Notes under the pieces: generated by a model
Database searches by the model: none
The model's input: only the letters and a program-made list of their open reading frames with translations
Told to the model about the DNA's origin: nothing
Translations under genes and position numbers: made by a program
NCBI RefSeq assembly: GCF_029392855.1
Contig: NZ_CP113945.1
Span: 930,001-994,000 of the forward strand
Length of the DNA: 64,000 nt
From: Lactobacillus sp. ESL0680
GTDB taxonomy: Bacteria > Bacillota > Bacilli > Lactobacillales > Lactobacillaceae
Direction: 5' to 3'
In this document: piece after piece, positions 54,862 to 64,000 of the stretch
How positions within the stretch are numbered: position 1 is the first letter of the stretch
Layout: each line of letters begins with the position of its first letter

Positions 54862-57516
54862 CTAATTAGGCTTAACCTCTTGTTGCTCGATTGCTTCAAG
54901 CTGATCACCAATCTTAATATCATTGTAGCCTTCAATTGTCAAACCACAATCAAATCCTTGCTTAACGATCTTGGTATCATCCTTAAAGCGCTTAAGTGAT
55001 GCAACCTTACCTGAGTAAATTACAACACCGTCACGAATTAAGTTAACACTAGAGTCGCGAGTAACATAACCAGAATCAACAAACGAACCGGCAATTGTAC
55101 CAACCTTAGAAACTTTCCAAGTTTCACGAACAGTCAAGTTACCAACAACCTTATCTTCATAAGTTGGTTCCAGCATACCTTGCATAGCGGCCTTCACGTC
55201 ATCAATTGCCTTGTAAATAATGCTGTAAAGACGAATATCAACACCATCAGCTTCAGCTTGTGACTTAGCAGTTGCAGTTGGACGAACATTGAACCCAATG
55301 ATGAAACCGTTAGAAGCACCAGCCAAGGTAACGTCTGATTCGTTTACGGCACCAACACCTGAGTGAATAATGTTAACCCGAACACCTTCAACTTCAATCT
55401 TTTCAAGAGATTGTTGCAGAGCTTCTGCAGAACCTTGAACATCAGCCTTTAAGACAATGTCAACTTCCTTCATATTTTCTCTCTTCATTGTATCAAAGAG
55501 GTTATCTAAAGTAATATGTTGGACATTTTCACGTGATTGTTGCAATGCTTGTTGAGCTCTTTGTTCACCGACGCTACGAGCCGTCTTTTCATCATCAAAG
55601 ACAACTAACTTGTCAGCAGATTCAGGCACATCATTCAACCCAGTAATTTCAACTGGCATTGAAGGTGTTGCCTTTTCAATTTGTCGACCACGATCGTTAG
55701 TCATTACCCGAACACGGCCAAAGCGGTTACCGACAACGATTGGATCACCTGTATGCAAGGTACCTTGTTGGATCAGTAAATCGGCAACTGGACCGCGACC
55801 ACGAGAAAGACGAGCTTCAACAACCGTACCAATTGCTTGTTGCTTAGGATCAGCCTTTAATTCCATCATGTCAGCTTGCAGCAAAATCATTTGCAATAAT
55901 TCATCAACATTGTCGCCAGTCTTGGCAGAAATGTTAACGAAGATTGTGTCGCCACCATAGTCTTCTGGAATCAAGTTGTATTTCATCAACTGTTCAGTAA
56001 CGTGTTGTGGGTTGGCTCCTGGTGCATCCATCTTGTTAATTGCAACAATGATTGGCACCTTAGCGCTCTTAGCGTGATCGATCGCCTCAATTGTCTGCGG
56101 CATAACACCATCGTCAGCAGCAACAACCAAGACAACAATATCAGTTATTTCAGCACCACGTTCACGCATGTTTGAAAAGGCAGCGTGTCCTGGAGTATCC
56201 AAGAAGGTAATCAAATGGTCATCAACATGAACTTGGTATGCACCAATCTTCTGGGTAATACCACCAGCTTCATGAGCTGAAACATGAGTATGACGCAAAC
56301 GGTCAAGTAAGGTGGTTTTACCATGGTCAACGTGTCCCATGATGGTAACAACTGGTGGACGCTTAATTTGGTTCTTTGATTCTTTAGAAGCATCCATCCG
56401 CTTGCTGTAAAGAGTATCAATATCTGAAATATCTTCGTGAACCTTTTCTTCTGCATTAATCCCGTATTCAGCAGCGACTAATTCAATCGCATCTTTATCA
56501 AGAGATTGGTTTTGGTTGGTCATTACACCAAGCATAAATAATTTCTTAACGATTTCTGCTGGTTCACGGTGCAAAATTTTACCTAAATCTTGCGCATTCA
56601 TCCCAACTTCGTATACCAAAGTTTCTGGTAATGGACGTTCTTTTCTCTGAGTAGGCTGCTTTTTAGGTGTTTGCTCTACTTGACGACGCTTATTCTTACG
56701 CTTACGTCTTTCTTGACGGTCAGAATGGTTATTATTGCCGCCAAAGGTTTGGTTTTTGCCCTTACGGCCAGGTTTACCAGAATTACGTGAAGTATAACCA
56801 TTACCGCGACGCTTTTCTTCTTTAACTGGTTCAGGACCGGCATTATTAGCAGCTACTGGATGTTCTTGTTTAGCAGCTGGTTCATTATTCTTCTTCATTC
56901 GCGCTGGCGAAGGCTTAATAATCTTTGGACCAATCACTTTTGTCTCAGTTGCCTTTTCCTTAGCAGCTGGTTTAACTTCAGCTGCCTTATCACTAGCTTC
57001 AGTGGTTGCCTTAGAATTTTGCAAATGCTCATGATAAGCCTTGCGTGCCTGATCGGCTTGCTCGTTTAAACTGCTTTGTTCAACACGTTGCTTTTGCTTC
57101 AATTGCTTAAGCAAGTCTTGTGCTGCTGGCTTTGCAGAGTGAGCACTTGAATTATTTGAGCGGCGATCCTGATTACGGTCTTGTGAATGACGATTACGAT
57201 CATCGCGATTGTTTGAACGGCGGTTGCCTTTGCGGTGATTATTAGTCTTATTACTAGTTTCGCCATCCTGTTTTTTCTCATTTTTACGAATGGAATTAAC
57301 AGAAACTTTGATTTTACTGCTCTTTTTAGCAGTCTTCTCTTGCTTTTTAGCGGGAGCGGAGCTATGGAAACTACCCTTTAATTGACTTACTTGTGAATCT
57401 TCTAGTGATGACATATGATTTGTAACATCAAAGCCGAGGTCCTTTGCTTTTTTAACCACAACTTTATTATCGATGTCTAATTCTTTTGCAATTTCGTAAA
57501 TTCTTTTTTTAGCCAT
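54862..57516 (-). CDS. infB: translation initiation factor IF-2
   Basis: An 884-residue GTPase that places initiator tRNA on the 30S subunit. The N-terminus (1-300) is a basic, Gln/Asn/Arg-rich unstructured region. The GTPase core begins with GHVDHGKTT, then DTPGHAAF and NKMDAP; the C-terminal domains bind fMet-tRNA. The ATG at 57516 follows GGAGTG; homology starts there ([13 protein letters not shown]). Confidence 0.97.
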   Translation of the reverse strand: MAKKRIYEIAKELDIDNKVVVKKAKDLGFDVTNHMSSLEDSQVSQLKGSFHSSAPAKKQEKTAKKSSKIKVSVNSIRKNEKKQDGETSNKTNNHRKGNRRSNNRDDRNRHSQDRNQDRRSNNSSAHSAKPAAQDLLKQLKQKQRVEQSSLNEQADQARKAYHEHLQNSKATTEASDKAAEVKPAAKEKATETKVIGPKIIKPSPARMKKNNEPAAKQEHPVAANNAGPEPVKEEKRRGNGYTSRNSGKPGRKGKNQTFGGNNNHSDRQERRKRKNKRRQVEQTPKKQPTQRKERPLPETLVYEVGMNAQDLGKILHREPAEIVKKLFMLGVMTNQNQSLDKDAIELVAAEYGINAEEKVHEDISDIDTLYSKRMDASKESKNQIKRPPVVTIMGHVDHGKTTLLDRLRHTHVSAHEAGGITQKIGAYQVHVDDHLITFLDTPGHAAFSNMRERGAEITDIVVLVVAADDGVMPQTIEAIDHAKSAKVPIIVAINKMDAPGANPQHVTEQLMKYNLIPEDYGGDTIFVNISAKTGDNVDELLQMILLQADMMELKADPKQQAIGTVVEARLSRGRGPVADLLIQQGTLHTGDPIVVGNRFGRVRVMTNDRGRQIEKATPSMPVEITGLNDVPESADKLVVFDDEKTARSVGEQRAQQALQQSRENVQHITLDNLFDTMKRENMKEVDIVLKADVQGSAEALQQSLEKIEVEGVRVNIIHSGVGAVNESDVTLAGASNGFIIGFNVRPTATAKSQAEADGVDIRLYSIIYKAIDDVKAAMQGMLEPTYEDKVVGNLTVRETWKVSKVGTIAGSFVDSGYVTRDSSVNLIRDGVVIYSGKVASLKRFKDDTKIVKQGFDCGLTIEGYNDIKIGDQLEAIEQQEVKPN

Positions 57517-57520
57517 CCAA

Positions 57521-57832
57521 TCACACTCCTTCATTAATCTTTTGTACTAATGCCTTGCAAAAACCCGCATCGGTTAAACCCAATACTTTACGTTCTTTAC
57601 CAATTGTATGTGAAATCTCATCGCTGCTAAATTCAGTAATAACTTGAACGTCATTCTGCTCAGCTGCTCTAGTGATCTTCTCACTTGTATCGGCATGACT
57701 ATCATTAGCCAAAATAACTACCTTTATTTGCTTTGCTTTCAGGCCAACTAGCACAATTTCAAGCCCAGAAACTAATTTTCCAGCTCTTTGTGCCAGACCC
57801 AGCAAATTTAATGCTTTTTGTCTATTTTGCAA
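57521..57832 (-). CDS. ylxQ: L7Ae-family ribosomal protein YlxQ
   Basis: A 103-residue kink-turn RNA-binding protein of the L7Ae/L30e type; [15 protein letters not shown] is characteristic. Start is TTG at 57832, two bases after the ylxR stop. It sits in the conserved nusA-ylxR-ylxQ-infB order. Confidence 0.9.
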   Translation of the reverse strand: MQNRQKALNLLGLAQRAGKLVSGLEIVLVGLKAKQIKVVILANDSHADTSEKITRAAEQNDVQVITEFSSDEISHTIGKERKVLGLTDAGFCKALVQKINEGV

Positions 57833-57834
57833 AT

Positions 57835-58131
57835 CTATTTATCACCAAACAATTCTTTTCTTGCCTTTTGATGATCTACATAGGAATAAAGCTCTTCATA
57901 AAACGAATCTGGTATTTTAGCCCCTAGACTTCGCTCTAAGACGCCTTTATCTTGTGCAAATTTAATTTTACTTGGATCTAATGATACATAGGCACCACGA
58001 CCTGGCTTTTTACCGCTAGGATCAACTGCGACGTTCTTGTCCTTGTCAATCACAATCCGTACCAGCTCTTTTTTCGGCTGCATCGTATCAGTTAATAGAT
58101 CTTTCCGCATTGGAATTTTTCTTTTTTTCAA
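57835..58131 (-). CDS. ylxR: YlxR family RNase P modulator-type protein (RnpM)
   Basis: A 98-residue basic protein. PMRKDLLTDTMQPKKELVRIV and GRGAYVSLDP match the YlxR (DUF448) RNA-binding fold, now linked to RNase P control. The usual Cys residues of the MRxC motif are absent. Start is TTG at 58131 after GGGGTGAG; an ATG seven codons on is an alternative. Confidence 0.9.
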   Translation of the reverse strand: MKKRKIPMRKDLLTDTMQPKKELVRIVIDKDKNVAVDPSGKKPGRGAYVSLDPSKIKFAQDKGVLERSLGAKIPDSFYEELYSYVDHQKARKELFGDK

Positions 58132-58149
58132 AAGAACTCACCCCTAGAC

Positions 58150-59388
58150 TTATTCTTCGTCTGGTTCTTCTTCAGACTCAGTAATATCTGCTTGCTCTTG
58201 TGCAGTATCAGCTTCTAAATTATCATCAGTAGCTTCGACTTCTTCTGCAACAGCTTCAGTTTCAAGATTTTCATCAGTTGCATTGTCAGCTTCAACTTCT
58301 GCAGCTGCCTCATTGTCTTCGTTGGCAGCCTTACTGCTTTCATCAACGAATTCAACTTCAGACTCTGGTCTAATATCAATCTTGTAACCAGTTAAGCGCG
58401 CAGCTAAACGAACGTTCTGACCTTTTTTACCAATTGCTAGTGATAATTGATAATCAGGAACAATTACAAGTGCACTCTTCTCATCTTCATTATCGCCAAA
58501 TTGAACAGCAATTACCTCAGCTGGATTTAATGCGTTGGCAATAAAGTCTGACGGATCTTCTTCGTACTTAACAACGTCGATGTTTTCACCGTCAAGTTCA
58601 TTAACCACGTTTTGAACCCGGGCACCGCGTTGACCAACACAAGTACCAACAGGATCAATATTAGGATCGTTTGACTTCACTGCAATCTTAGTCCGATCAC
58701 CAGCTTCACGTGCAATTGAAACAATTTCAACGGTACCGTCAAAAATCTCAGGTACTTCTTGCTCAAATAGACGCTTGACCATATTGGGAGCAGTCCGTGA
58801 AACCGTAATTTGTGCACCCTTAGAATCAGAACCAACATGGGTTACTAAGACACGAATTTGGTCTTGAGGATTGTAAGTCTCGTTAGGCATTTGGTCATTA
58901 TGCGGCATAACGGCTTCAACATTACCAATTTTAACATAAACGAAGCGATTATCACGTCTTTCGACTGTACCAGTAATCAGTTCATCCTCATATTGTGAAT
59001 ATTCATCAATAATATGATTCCGTTCTGCTTCACGTAAATGCTGCATAATAACTTGTTTAGCTGTTTGCGCAGCAATTCGGCCAAAGTCTTTTGGTGCAAC
59101 TTCAAAACGAATTTCATCGCCAACTTCATAAGCCTTATTGATGTTCAAAGCATCTTTTAAACTATATTCAAGTCGTTCATCATGAACCTCATCAACAACA
59201 GTTTTAACTGCTAATAACTTGAAGTTACCCTTGCGTTCATCAAATTCAACTTCAACATTTTGTGCTTGATTATAGTTCTTTTTATAAGCAGCAACAAGAG
59301 CTGCCTTAATTGCTTCGACAATAACGTCTTGCTTGATACCTTTTGTCTTCTCTAAAGTAGCAAACGCCTCTAGCATTTCTTTAGACAT
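58150..59388 (-). CDS. nusA: transcription elongation/termination factor NusA
   Basis: A 412-residue NusA: N-terminal RNA-polymerase domain, S1 domain (about 135-200), KH1/KH2 with SNDPNIDPVGTCVGQRGAR and SLAIGKKGQNVRLAARLTG. Residues 342-412 form a very acidic Glu/Asp/Ala tail, longer than in Bacillus NusA. It modulates pausing, termination and antitermination. It lies 17 bases after rimP. Confidence 0.97.
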   Translation of the reverse strand: MSKEMLEAFATLEKTKGIKQDVIVEAIKAALVAAYKKNYNQAQNVEVEFDERKGNFKLLAVKTVVDEVHDERLEYSLKDALNINKAYEVGDEIRFEVAPKDFGRIAAQTAKQVIMQHLREAERNHIIDEYSQYEDELITGTVERRDNRFVYVKIGNVEAVMPHNDQMPNETYNPQDQIRVLVTHVGSDSKGAQITVSRTAPNMVKRLFEQEVPEIFDGTVEIVSIAREAGDRTKIAVKSNDPNIDPVGTCVGQRGARVQNVVNELDGENIDVVKYEEDPSDFIANALNPAEVIAVQFGDNEDEKSALVIVPDYQLSLAIGKKGQNVRLAARLTGYKIDIRPESEVEFVDESSKAANEDNEAAAEVEADNATDENLETEAVAEEVEATDDNLEADTAQEQADITESEEEPDEE

Positions 59389-59405
59389 AAGTTTAATCAG
59401 CCTTT

Positions 59406-59879
59406 CTAAAATTCAATTGCAAAACGGATATTTGCAATCAACTTGCGGGGAATAGTTAATCGTTTCCGTCTCGTCTTAATCTTTATTTCTAACTCGATTT
59501 CATCATCAGTAAATGATTTGAGCGTTCCTTCATAATTCTTTTCACCATCAACCTTCTGATAAAGACCAACGTGAATATAATTATCAAGTGCTTTTTGCCA
59601 ATCCTTTTTCGTCTTAATTGGTCGCTCAACACCGGGTGAAGATATTTCTAAAACGTAAGGTTCTGGGAATGGATCAGGCGTAATCTCATCAAGTTTAGCT
59701 GAAACTAGTTCACTAAGCCCAACAATTTCATCCATATCAATTCCGTTTTCACGGTCAACATATATTCTTAAATAATTTTGGCCTTTTTCTTTTACGTATT
59801 CAATGTCCACCAACTCATCGCTGCGCTGCGCAATTATCGGTTCAATTTCTGTAAGAACAAGATCTGTAACTTTCGCCAA
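59406..59879 (-). CDS. rimP: ribosome maturation factor RimP
   Basis: A 157-residue 30S assembly factor; [17 protein letters not shown] is the family signature, near 88-104. Start is TTG at 59879, 7 bases after GGAGG. It leads the nusA-infB operon and lies directly after the promoter-hairpin leader. Confidence 0.95.
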   Translation of the reverse strand: MAKVTDLVLTEIEPIIAQRSDELVDIEYVKEKGQNYLRIYVDRENGIDMDEIVGLSELVSAKLDEITPDPFPEPYVLEISSPGVERPIKTKKDWQKALDNYIHVGLYQKVDGEKNYEGTLKSFTDDEIELEIKIKTRRKRLTIPRKLIANIRFAIEF

Positions 59880-59896
59880 ATATTTTCCTCCGTAAT

Positions 59897-59982
59897 AAAA
59901 AGAGTGAGCAAAAAAACCTGCTCACTCGAATTAATTATCCGAACTTCTTATTTACTATATCATATTTTGGCAGTAATCACAA
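59897..59982 (-). promoter_or_regulatory. promoter followed by terminator-like hairpin: rimP-nusA operon leader
   Basis: On the minus strand TTGTGA (59977-59982), 17-base spacer, TATAGT (59954-59959). About 20 bases into the transcript comes hairpin GAGTGAGCA / TGCTCACTC (59902-59927) with a T-run, ending 18 bases before the rimP start. It may attenuate the operon or simply terminate the upstream gene. Confidence 0.6.
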
Positions 59983-60030
59983 TTAATAGAATAAATTATT
60001 GCCAATAAACGCCTATTTGATAGGTTAAAT

Positions 60031-60426
60031 TTAATTCTTGATTAATCTACTCATTGCTACTTCGACATCTGCGTACGGCAGATAATTATCGCGGAACTTC
60101 TTGGCCTCGCTCATCATTTGCAAGTGCTGGTCGGTAATGTCTTTTTCGGCCTTTTCAGTCTTAATATTCAATTGATTAGCCAAATAGCACAGCATCGGTG
60201 CACAGTGAACGTGGTTATAAGCATATTTAAAATCTTTTTCAGGTCCATCTTTCTGCTCTATTTTGGTCAAATAATCCAGCCAATGCTGCTTTTGATTAGG
60301 AAAAGCAATCTGATTAGCAATCTTTTTGGTTGTAAAAAATGACCGCTTAGTCGTTAAAGCTTGAGTATTGTTGTTTGAATTAGCAAAATTATCGATAATC
60401 TGCTTTGCTTCTTTGATTGATAACAT
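60031..60426 (-). CDS. uncharacterised conserved-looking small protein between polC and rimP
   Basis: A 131-residue soluble protein, mainly helical, with YNHVHCAPMLCYLANQLNI in the middle. No domain is recognised. ATG at 60426 lies 9 bases after GGAGG; a TTG at 60435 is too close to it. It is on the strand of polC, after polC's terminator. Function unknown. Confidence 0.7.
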   Translation of the reverse strand: MLSIKEAKQIIDNFANSNNNTQALTTKRSFFTTKKIANQIAFPNQKQHWLDYLTKIEQKDGPEKDFKYAYNHVHCAPMLCYLANQLNIKTEKAEKDITDQHLQMMSEAKKFRDNYLPYADVEVAMSRLIKN

Positions 60427-60460
60427 TTTCTTCAACCTCCTTAAAGTTACTCTTAACGCA

Positions 60461-60492
60461 AAAAGGCGCTTAGCAAAAGCTACGCACCTTTT
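60461..60492 (-). terminator. terminator after polC
   Basis: AAGGTGCGTAGC / GCTAAGCGCCTT hairpin (one mismatch, one wobble) with a T-run on the minus strand. Confidence 0.8.
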
Positions 60493-60494
60493 AA

Positions 60495-63400
60495 TTAAAA
60501 TAATGATAACTGATTTTGGTCGGGCATTCCTTCCAAAACCCCATTATCTTCCAAATAATCCATAATTGTTTGCGAAACTTTGCCTCGTTTAGACAAATCT
60601 TCTTTCGACAAGAATTTTTGTTCCGTTCTAGCGGCAACAATCTGCTTAGCCGCATTGTTACCCAGTCCTGGTACGGCATTGAACGGTGCCAAAATTGTAT
60701 GTTGATCGAGAATTTTAAAATTAGTTGCTTCTGATTGATTGATGTCAACCATCTTAATCTTAATTCCCCGCTCCAAACATTCATTGGCAATTTCCAATAC
60801 TGTCAATAGACTCTTGTCTTTAGCAGAAGCATCGTTACCCTTATTCTGAATATCAGCCATTGCTTTTTTGACCGTGTTTTTGCCATGGCTCATGGCAACT
60901 AAGTCAAATAAATCTGCACGCACGGAAAAGTAAGCCGTGTAATAAATTTCAGGATAATACACTTTAAACCAGGCAATTCTGAGCGCCATCAAGATATAAG
61001 CTGTCGCATGTGCCTTCGGGAACATGTACTTGATTTTAAGACATGACGGGATATACCAATCGGGAATCTTGTCATTTTTCTTCAAAACTGCCATATCCTC
61101 ATCGCTAATTCCGCGACCATGACGCACCGATTCCATTGTTGAAAACGCAACTTCCGGCTTAACACCCCAGTGGATCAAGTCCATCATGATGTTGTCCCGA
61201 CAACCAATTACATTTTTCAACTTGCAGGTTCCATCGTTAATTAGTTCTTCAGCGTTACCCAGCCATACATCCGTCCCATGTGACAGACCAGAAATCTGTA
61301 ACAATTCAGAGAATGTCGTCGGCTTTGTTTCTTCAAGCATCCCCCGAACAAATCTGGTACCAAATTCCGGAACACCCAGTGTTCCTGTTTCCGATTGGAT
61401 TTGTTCCGGCTTCACGCCCAAAATCTTAGGACTAGAAAACAGCGACATCACACCAGGATCATCTGGCGGAATGGTCAAAGGATCAATTCCCGACAAATCT
61501 TGCAGCATTCTGATCATTGTTGGGTCATCATGACCCAAAATATCAAATTTTAAAATGTTATCGTGAATTGAGTGAAAATCAAAGTGGGTGGTCAGCCAGG
61601 CTGCATGCACATCATCAGCTGGATATTGAACCGGCGTAAAATCATAAATGTCCATATCATCAGGAACAACAACAATTCCCGCGGGGTGCTGTCCAGTAGT
61701 CCGTTTAACCCCACTGACCCCTGCTGCCAATCGGTCAAGCTCAGCACTACGTAAGTTAAGCTCTTTTTCCTCATCATAGTGCTTGGCATAACCATAAGCG
61801 GTCTTGTCTGCCACCGTCGCGATTGTTCCCGCACGATAAGAATTATCCGGTCCAAACATAACCCGAATAAAGTTATGCGCTACTGGCTGATAGTCACCCG
61901 AGAAGTTTAAATCGATATCAGGAACCTTGTCACCATGGAAACCTAAGAAAGTCGCAAACGGAATATCTTGACCATCTTTGACTAGTTCTGTACCACATTC
62001 AGGACACTTATCATCAGGCAAGTCATAACCTGAACCATATTCACCATTTTCAAAGAACTTGGAATACTTACATTGCGGACACCGATAATGCGGCGCCAGT
62101 GGATTAACTTCCGTAATTCCAGACATTGTTGCAACTAAACTTGAACCAACAGAACCCCGCGAACCAACCAAGTAACCGTCCTTATTCGACTTAGCAACCA
62201 AGCGCTGTGAAATCAAATAAATAACTGCATAACCATTAGAAATAATCGAATTTAATTCCATTTCTAACCGGTCTTGAACAATTTTAGGCAGTGGCTTGCC
62301 GTAAAGTTCATAAGCCTTATCGTAAGTCAGCCGTTTCATTTCTTCATCGGCATTATCAATGTGCGGTGGGAACAAACCATCCTTGATTGGTGCGATTTCT
62401 TCAGTTGATTCCGCAATCTTATTCGGATTAGTAATCACAATCTCTTTAGCAGCATCTTCACCTAGAAAACTAAAGGCATCTAACATTTCCTGCGTACTAT
62501 AAAAATGCAGGTCAGGCTGCGGTTTATTCCGATCCGGATTACTTCTTTGAGCAGAAATCAAAATCGTGCGGTAAATAGCATCATGTTCTTCAACATAGTG
62601 GGCATCCCCCGTAGCCACAACCGGCTTATTCAATTCCTTACCCAGCTTATAGATATTAGTTAAAATTTCTTCTAGTTCAGCTTCATCGCTAATCAAATGG
62701 TCCACAATCATCTGCGCGTAATTTGCCGGTGGTTGAACCTCAAGATAATCATAAAACTTGGCCTTTTTACGTGCCTCATCATAACCTTTTTGCATCATCG
62801 CCACAAAAACGTCACCCTGCAGACAACCAGAACCATACAGTAAGCCCTCATGATATTGGGCGAGGTCAGATTTTGGTGTTCGTGGTATCCGGTAAAAGTC
62901 TTTGGTGCTGGCGATTGAAACCAGCCGGTACATATTTTTAAGTCCCGCCTGATTTTTAGCTAAAATTGTCATGTGTGACGGCCGCGCCCGCTTAAAGACT
63001 TGACCGCGTGCGGCATAATCATTCATCTTACCTAGGTCATCTTCATCAAACTTAGCCTTAAAGGCATCAAGCAGTTTAAACATCAAATAACCTGTTGCTT
63101 CGGCATCTTGATTAGCGCGGTGGTGATGTTCCAGTACAACATTGTACTTCTTAGCCAGCGAATCTAATGTATGTCTTGTCTGTTCTGGGTGCAATAAGCG
63201 CGATACTTCCAATGTATCAACAACTGGTTGGGTAATTTCCTCAAGGCCAGTTCTTCTTAACGCCGCATTAACAAAACCAACATCGAACTGAACATTGTGG
63301 CCACATAATGGCCGGTCACCATAAAAATCTTGAAATTGTTTGATAACAACTGCTTCATCATCAGCCGCACTAACCATATCATCAGTAATCGAAGTCAAAT

Positions 63401-64000
63401 TAATCGTTTGCTCACTTAATGGGTGGTGCGGATTAATGAACTTATCGAACCGGTCAATGACTTCACCGTCTTTCATCTTGACGGCACCAATTTCAATAAT
63501 TGTGTCATAAACCGATGATAAACCAGTCGTTTCCACGTCAAAAATGACAAATTCTCGGTTTTCATACGTCATTGGCGCTGGATTTAGTACCAATAAAGCA
63601 TGGTCATCAATCATGTTGGCTTCAACGCCATAAACAATTTTAATCCCGTTTTTCTTACCAACGTTATAAGCTTCAGGGAAGGACTGCACATCGGCATGGT
63701 CAGTGATTGCGATTGCTTTTTGACCAAATTTTTTGGCAGCTAAAATAAAGTCGGTTGCCGTATTCGTAGCATCAAGCTGGCTCATATTAGTATGAAGATG
63801 CAATTCAACCCGCTTTTCATCACCCTGATACTTTTCGGTTCTGCCGACATGTTCGACAACTTCAAAGCTAGAAATATTGAACACAACATCATGCTGCCAC
63901 TGATCGTCAGCAGCTGACCCCTGCATCTTAGCCCAAGTGCCGGGCTTCAAGTCCGCAACACTTTTAATTTGCTCTTTATCAGAGACAAACTTCTTAAAAG
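60495..64000 (-). CDS. polC: DNA polymerase III alpha subunit PolC (5' end outside window)
   Basis: About 1167 residues of the Gram-positive replicative polymerase; the frame is open to the window edge, so roughly 270 N-terminal residues are missing (full PolC is near 1440). Order seen: OB-fold end (GTWAKMQG), PHP domain [11 protein letters not shown] with the DEDDh proofreading exonuclease inserted ([22 protein letters not shown]), zinc motif CPQCKYSKF and CPECG, then the polymerase with [14 protein letters not shown] and [11 protein letters not shown]. The C-terminus QNQLSLF is a beta-clamp-binding motif. Confidence 0.97.
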   Translation of the reverse strand, partial: FKKFVSDKEQIKSVADLKPGTWAKMQGSAADDQWQHDVVFNISSFEVVEHVGRTEKYQGDEKRVELHLHTNMSQLDATNTATDFILAAKKFGQKAIAITDHADVQSFPEAYNVGKKNGIKIVYGVEANMIDDHALLVLNPAPMTYENREFVIFDVETTGLSSVYDTIIEIGAVKMKDGEVIDRFDKFINPHHPLSEQTINLTSITDDMVSAADDEAVVIKQFQDFYGDRPLCGHNVQFDVGFVNAALRRTGLEEITQPVVDTLEVSRLLHPEQTRHTLDSLAKKYNVVLEHHHRANQDAEATGYLMFKLLDAFKAKFDEDDLGKMNDYAARGQVFKRARPSHMTILAKNQAGLKNMYRLVSIASTKDFYRIPRTPKSDLAQYHEGLLYGSGCLQGDVFVAMMQKGYDEARKKAKFYDYLEVQPPANYAQMIVDHLISDEAELEEILTNIYKLGKELNKPVVATGDAHYVEEHDAIYRTILISAQRSNPDRNKPQPDLHFYSTQEMLDAFSFLGEDAAKEIVITNPNKIAESTEEIAPIKDGLFPPHIDNADEEMKRLTYDKAYELYGKPLPKIVQDRLEMELNSIISNGYAVIYLISQRLVAKSNKDGYLVGSRGSVGSSLVATMSGITEVNPLAPHYRCPQCKYSKFFENGEYGSGYDLPDDKCPECGTELVKDGQDIPFATFLGFHGDKVPDIDLNFSGDYQPVAHNFIRVMFGPDNSYRAGTIATVADKTAYGYAKHYDEEKELNLRSAELDRLAAGVSGVKRTTGQHPAGIVVVPDDMDIYDFTPVQYPADDVHAAWLTTHFDFHSIHDNILKFDILGHDDPTMIRMLQDLSGIDPLTIPPDDPGVMSLFSSPKILGVKPEQIQSETGTLGVPEFGTRFVRGMLEETKPTTFSELLQISGLSHGTDVWLGNAEELINDGTCKLKNVIGCRDNIMMDLIHWGVKPEVAFSTMESVRHGRGISDEDMAVLKKNDKIPDWYIPSCLKIKYMFPKAHATAYILMALRIAWFKVYYPEIYYTAYFSVRADLFDLVAMSHGKNTVKKAMADIQNKGNDASAKDKSLLTVLEIANECLERGIKIKMVDINQSEATNFKILDQHTILAPFNAVPGLGNNAAKQIVAARTEQKFLSKEDLSKRGKVSQTIMDYLEDNGVLEGMPDQNQLSLF

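Noticed and set aside
1..64000. CRISPR arrays, insertion sequences, prophage, rRNA
   Set aside because: No repeat-spacer pattern, transposase, integrase or rRNA-like sequence was found on either strand.

Overview
The window is chromosomal DNA of a low-GC Gram-positive bacterium, most likely a Lactobacillus of the acidophilus/crispatus/helveticus type. The evidence is an S-layer-type (SLAP) cell-wall protein, PolC-type replicase, HrcA/CIRCE heat-shock control, T-box leaders for amino-acid transport, proline iminopeptidase with a peptide-binding lipoprotein, CcpA-type cre sites, and AT-rich intergenic DNA. I see no rRNA, CRISPR array, insertion sequence or prophage. Most genes lie on the minus strand.

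Region 1 (1-17 kb) is organic-acid metabolism. Two minus-strand units encode fumarase plus a fumarate reductase flavoprotein, then an LDH-fold dehydrogenase, an RraA-like protein, a DASS dicarboxylate transporter and a hydrolase. The dehydrogenase carries Arg at the substrate-specificity position, which predicts malate dehydrogenase. Together they make a plausible oxaloacetate-malate-fumarate-succinate route. A second locus at 13.6-17.9 kb repeats the theme: a second DASS transporter, a fumarate-reductase-like flavoprotein with an FMN-binding domain, and a divergent LysR regulator. Between the two loci are nicotinamidase, a CopB-type copper ATPase, and two BrnQ branched-chain amino acid carriers. 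Each brnQ has its own T-box leader, and the specifier triplets differ (GTA, valine; ATC, isoleucine).

Region 2 (18-38 kb) is mixed metabolism, transport and surface functions. It holds two glycerol-facilitator-type aquaporins around a signal peptidase gene, a PTS-type dihydroxyacetone kinase operon (dhaKLM) with a cre site, a nitroreductase, a SLAP protein, a GT8 glycosyltransferase and HU. A methionine-type ABC transporter follows, behind a Met T-box (ATG specifier); its first binding-protein gene is frameshifted. DHFR, a TipAS-like orphan, proline iminopeptidase with an OppA-like lipoprotein, and PnuC come next. A small accessory patch then contains tRNA-Ser(CGA), a SHOCT-domain protein and a MazEF-like toxin-antitoxin pair. 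PAP2 phosphatase and DegV end the region.

Region 3 (38-64 kb) is housekeeping: enolase, a P-type proton-pump-like ATPase, an acetyltransferase, apt, recJ, lepA, the hrcA-grpE-dnaK-dnaJ heat-shock operon with two CIRCE elements, and the rimP-nusA-ylxR-ylxQ-infB-rbfA-truB-ribF translation/transcription cluster. The last is preceded by a promoter and hairpin arranged like an attenuator. The window closes with the 3' four-fifths of polC.

The most rewarding items are the paired brnQ T-boxes with different specifiers, the re-assignment of the 'LDH' to malate dehydrogenase within a succinate-forming gene set, the attenuator-like leader of the nusA operon, and the frameshifted metQ copy. No wholly new system stands out. 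All assignments are from reading the sequence; no database search was run.
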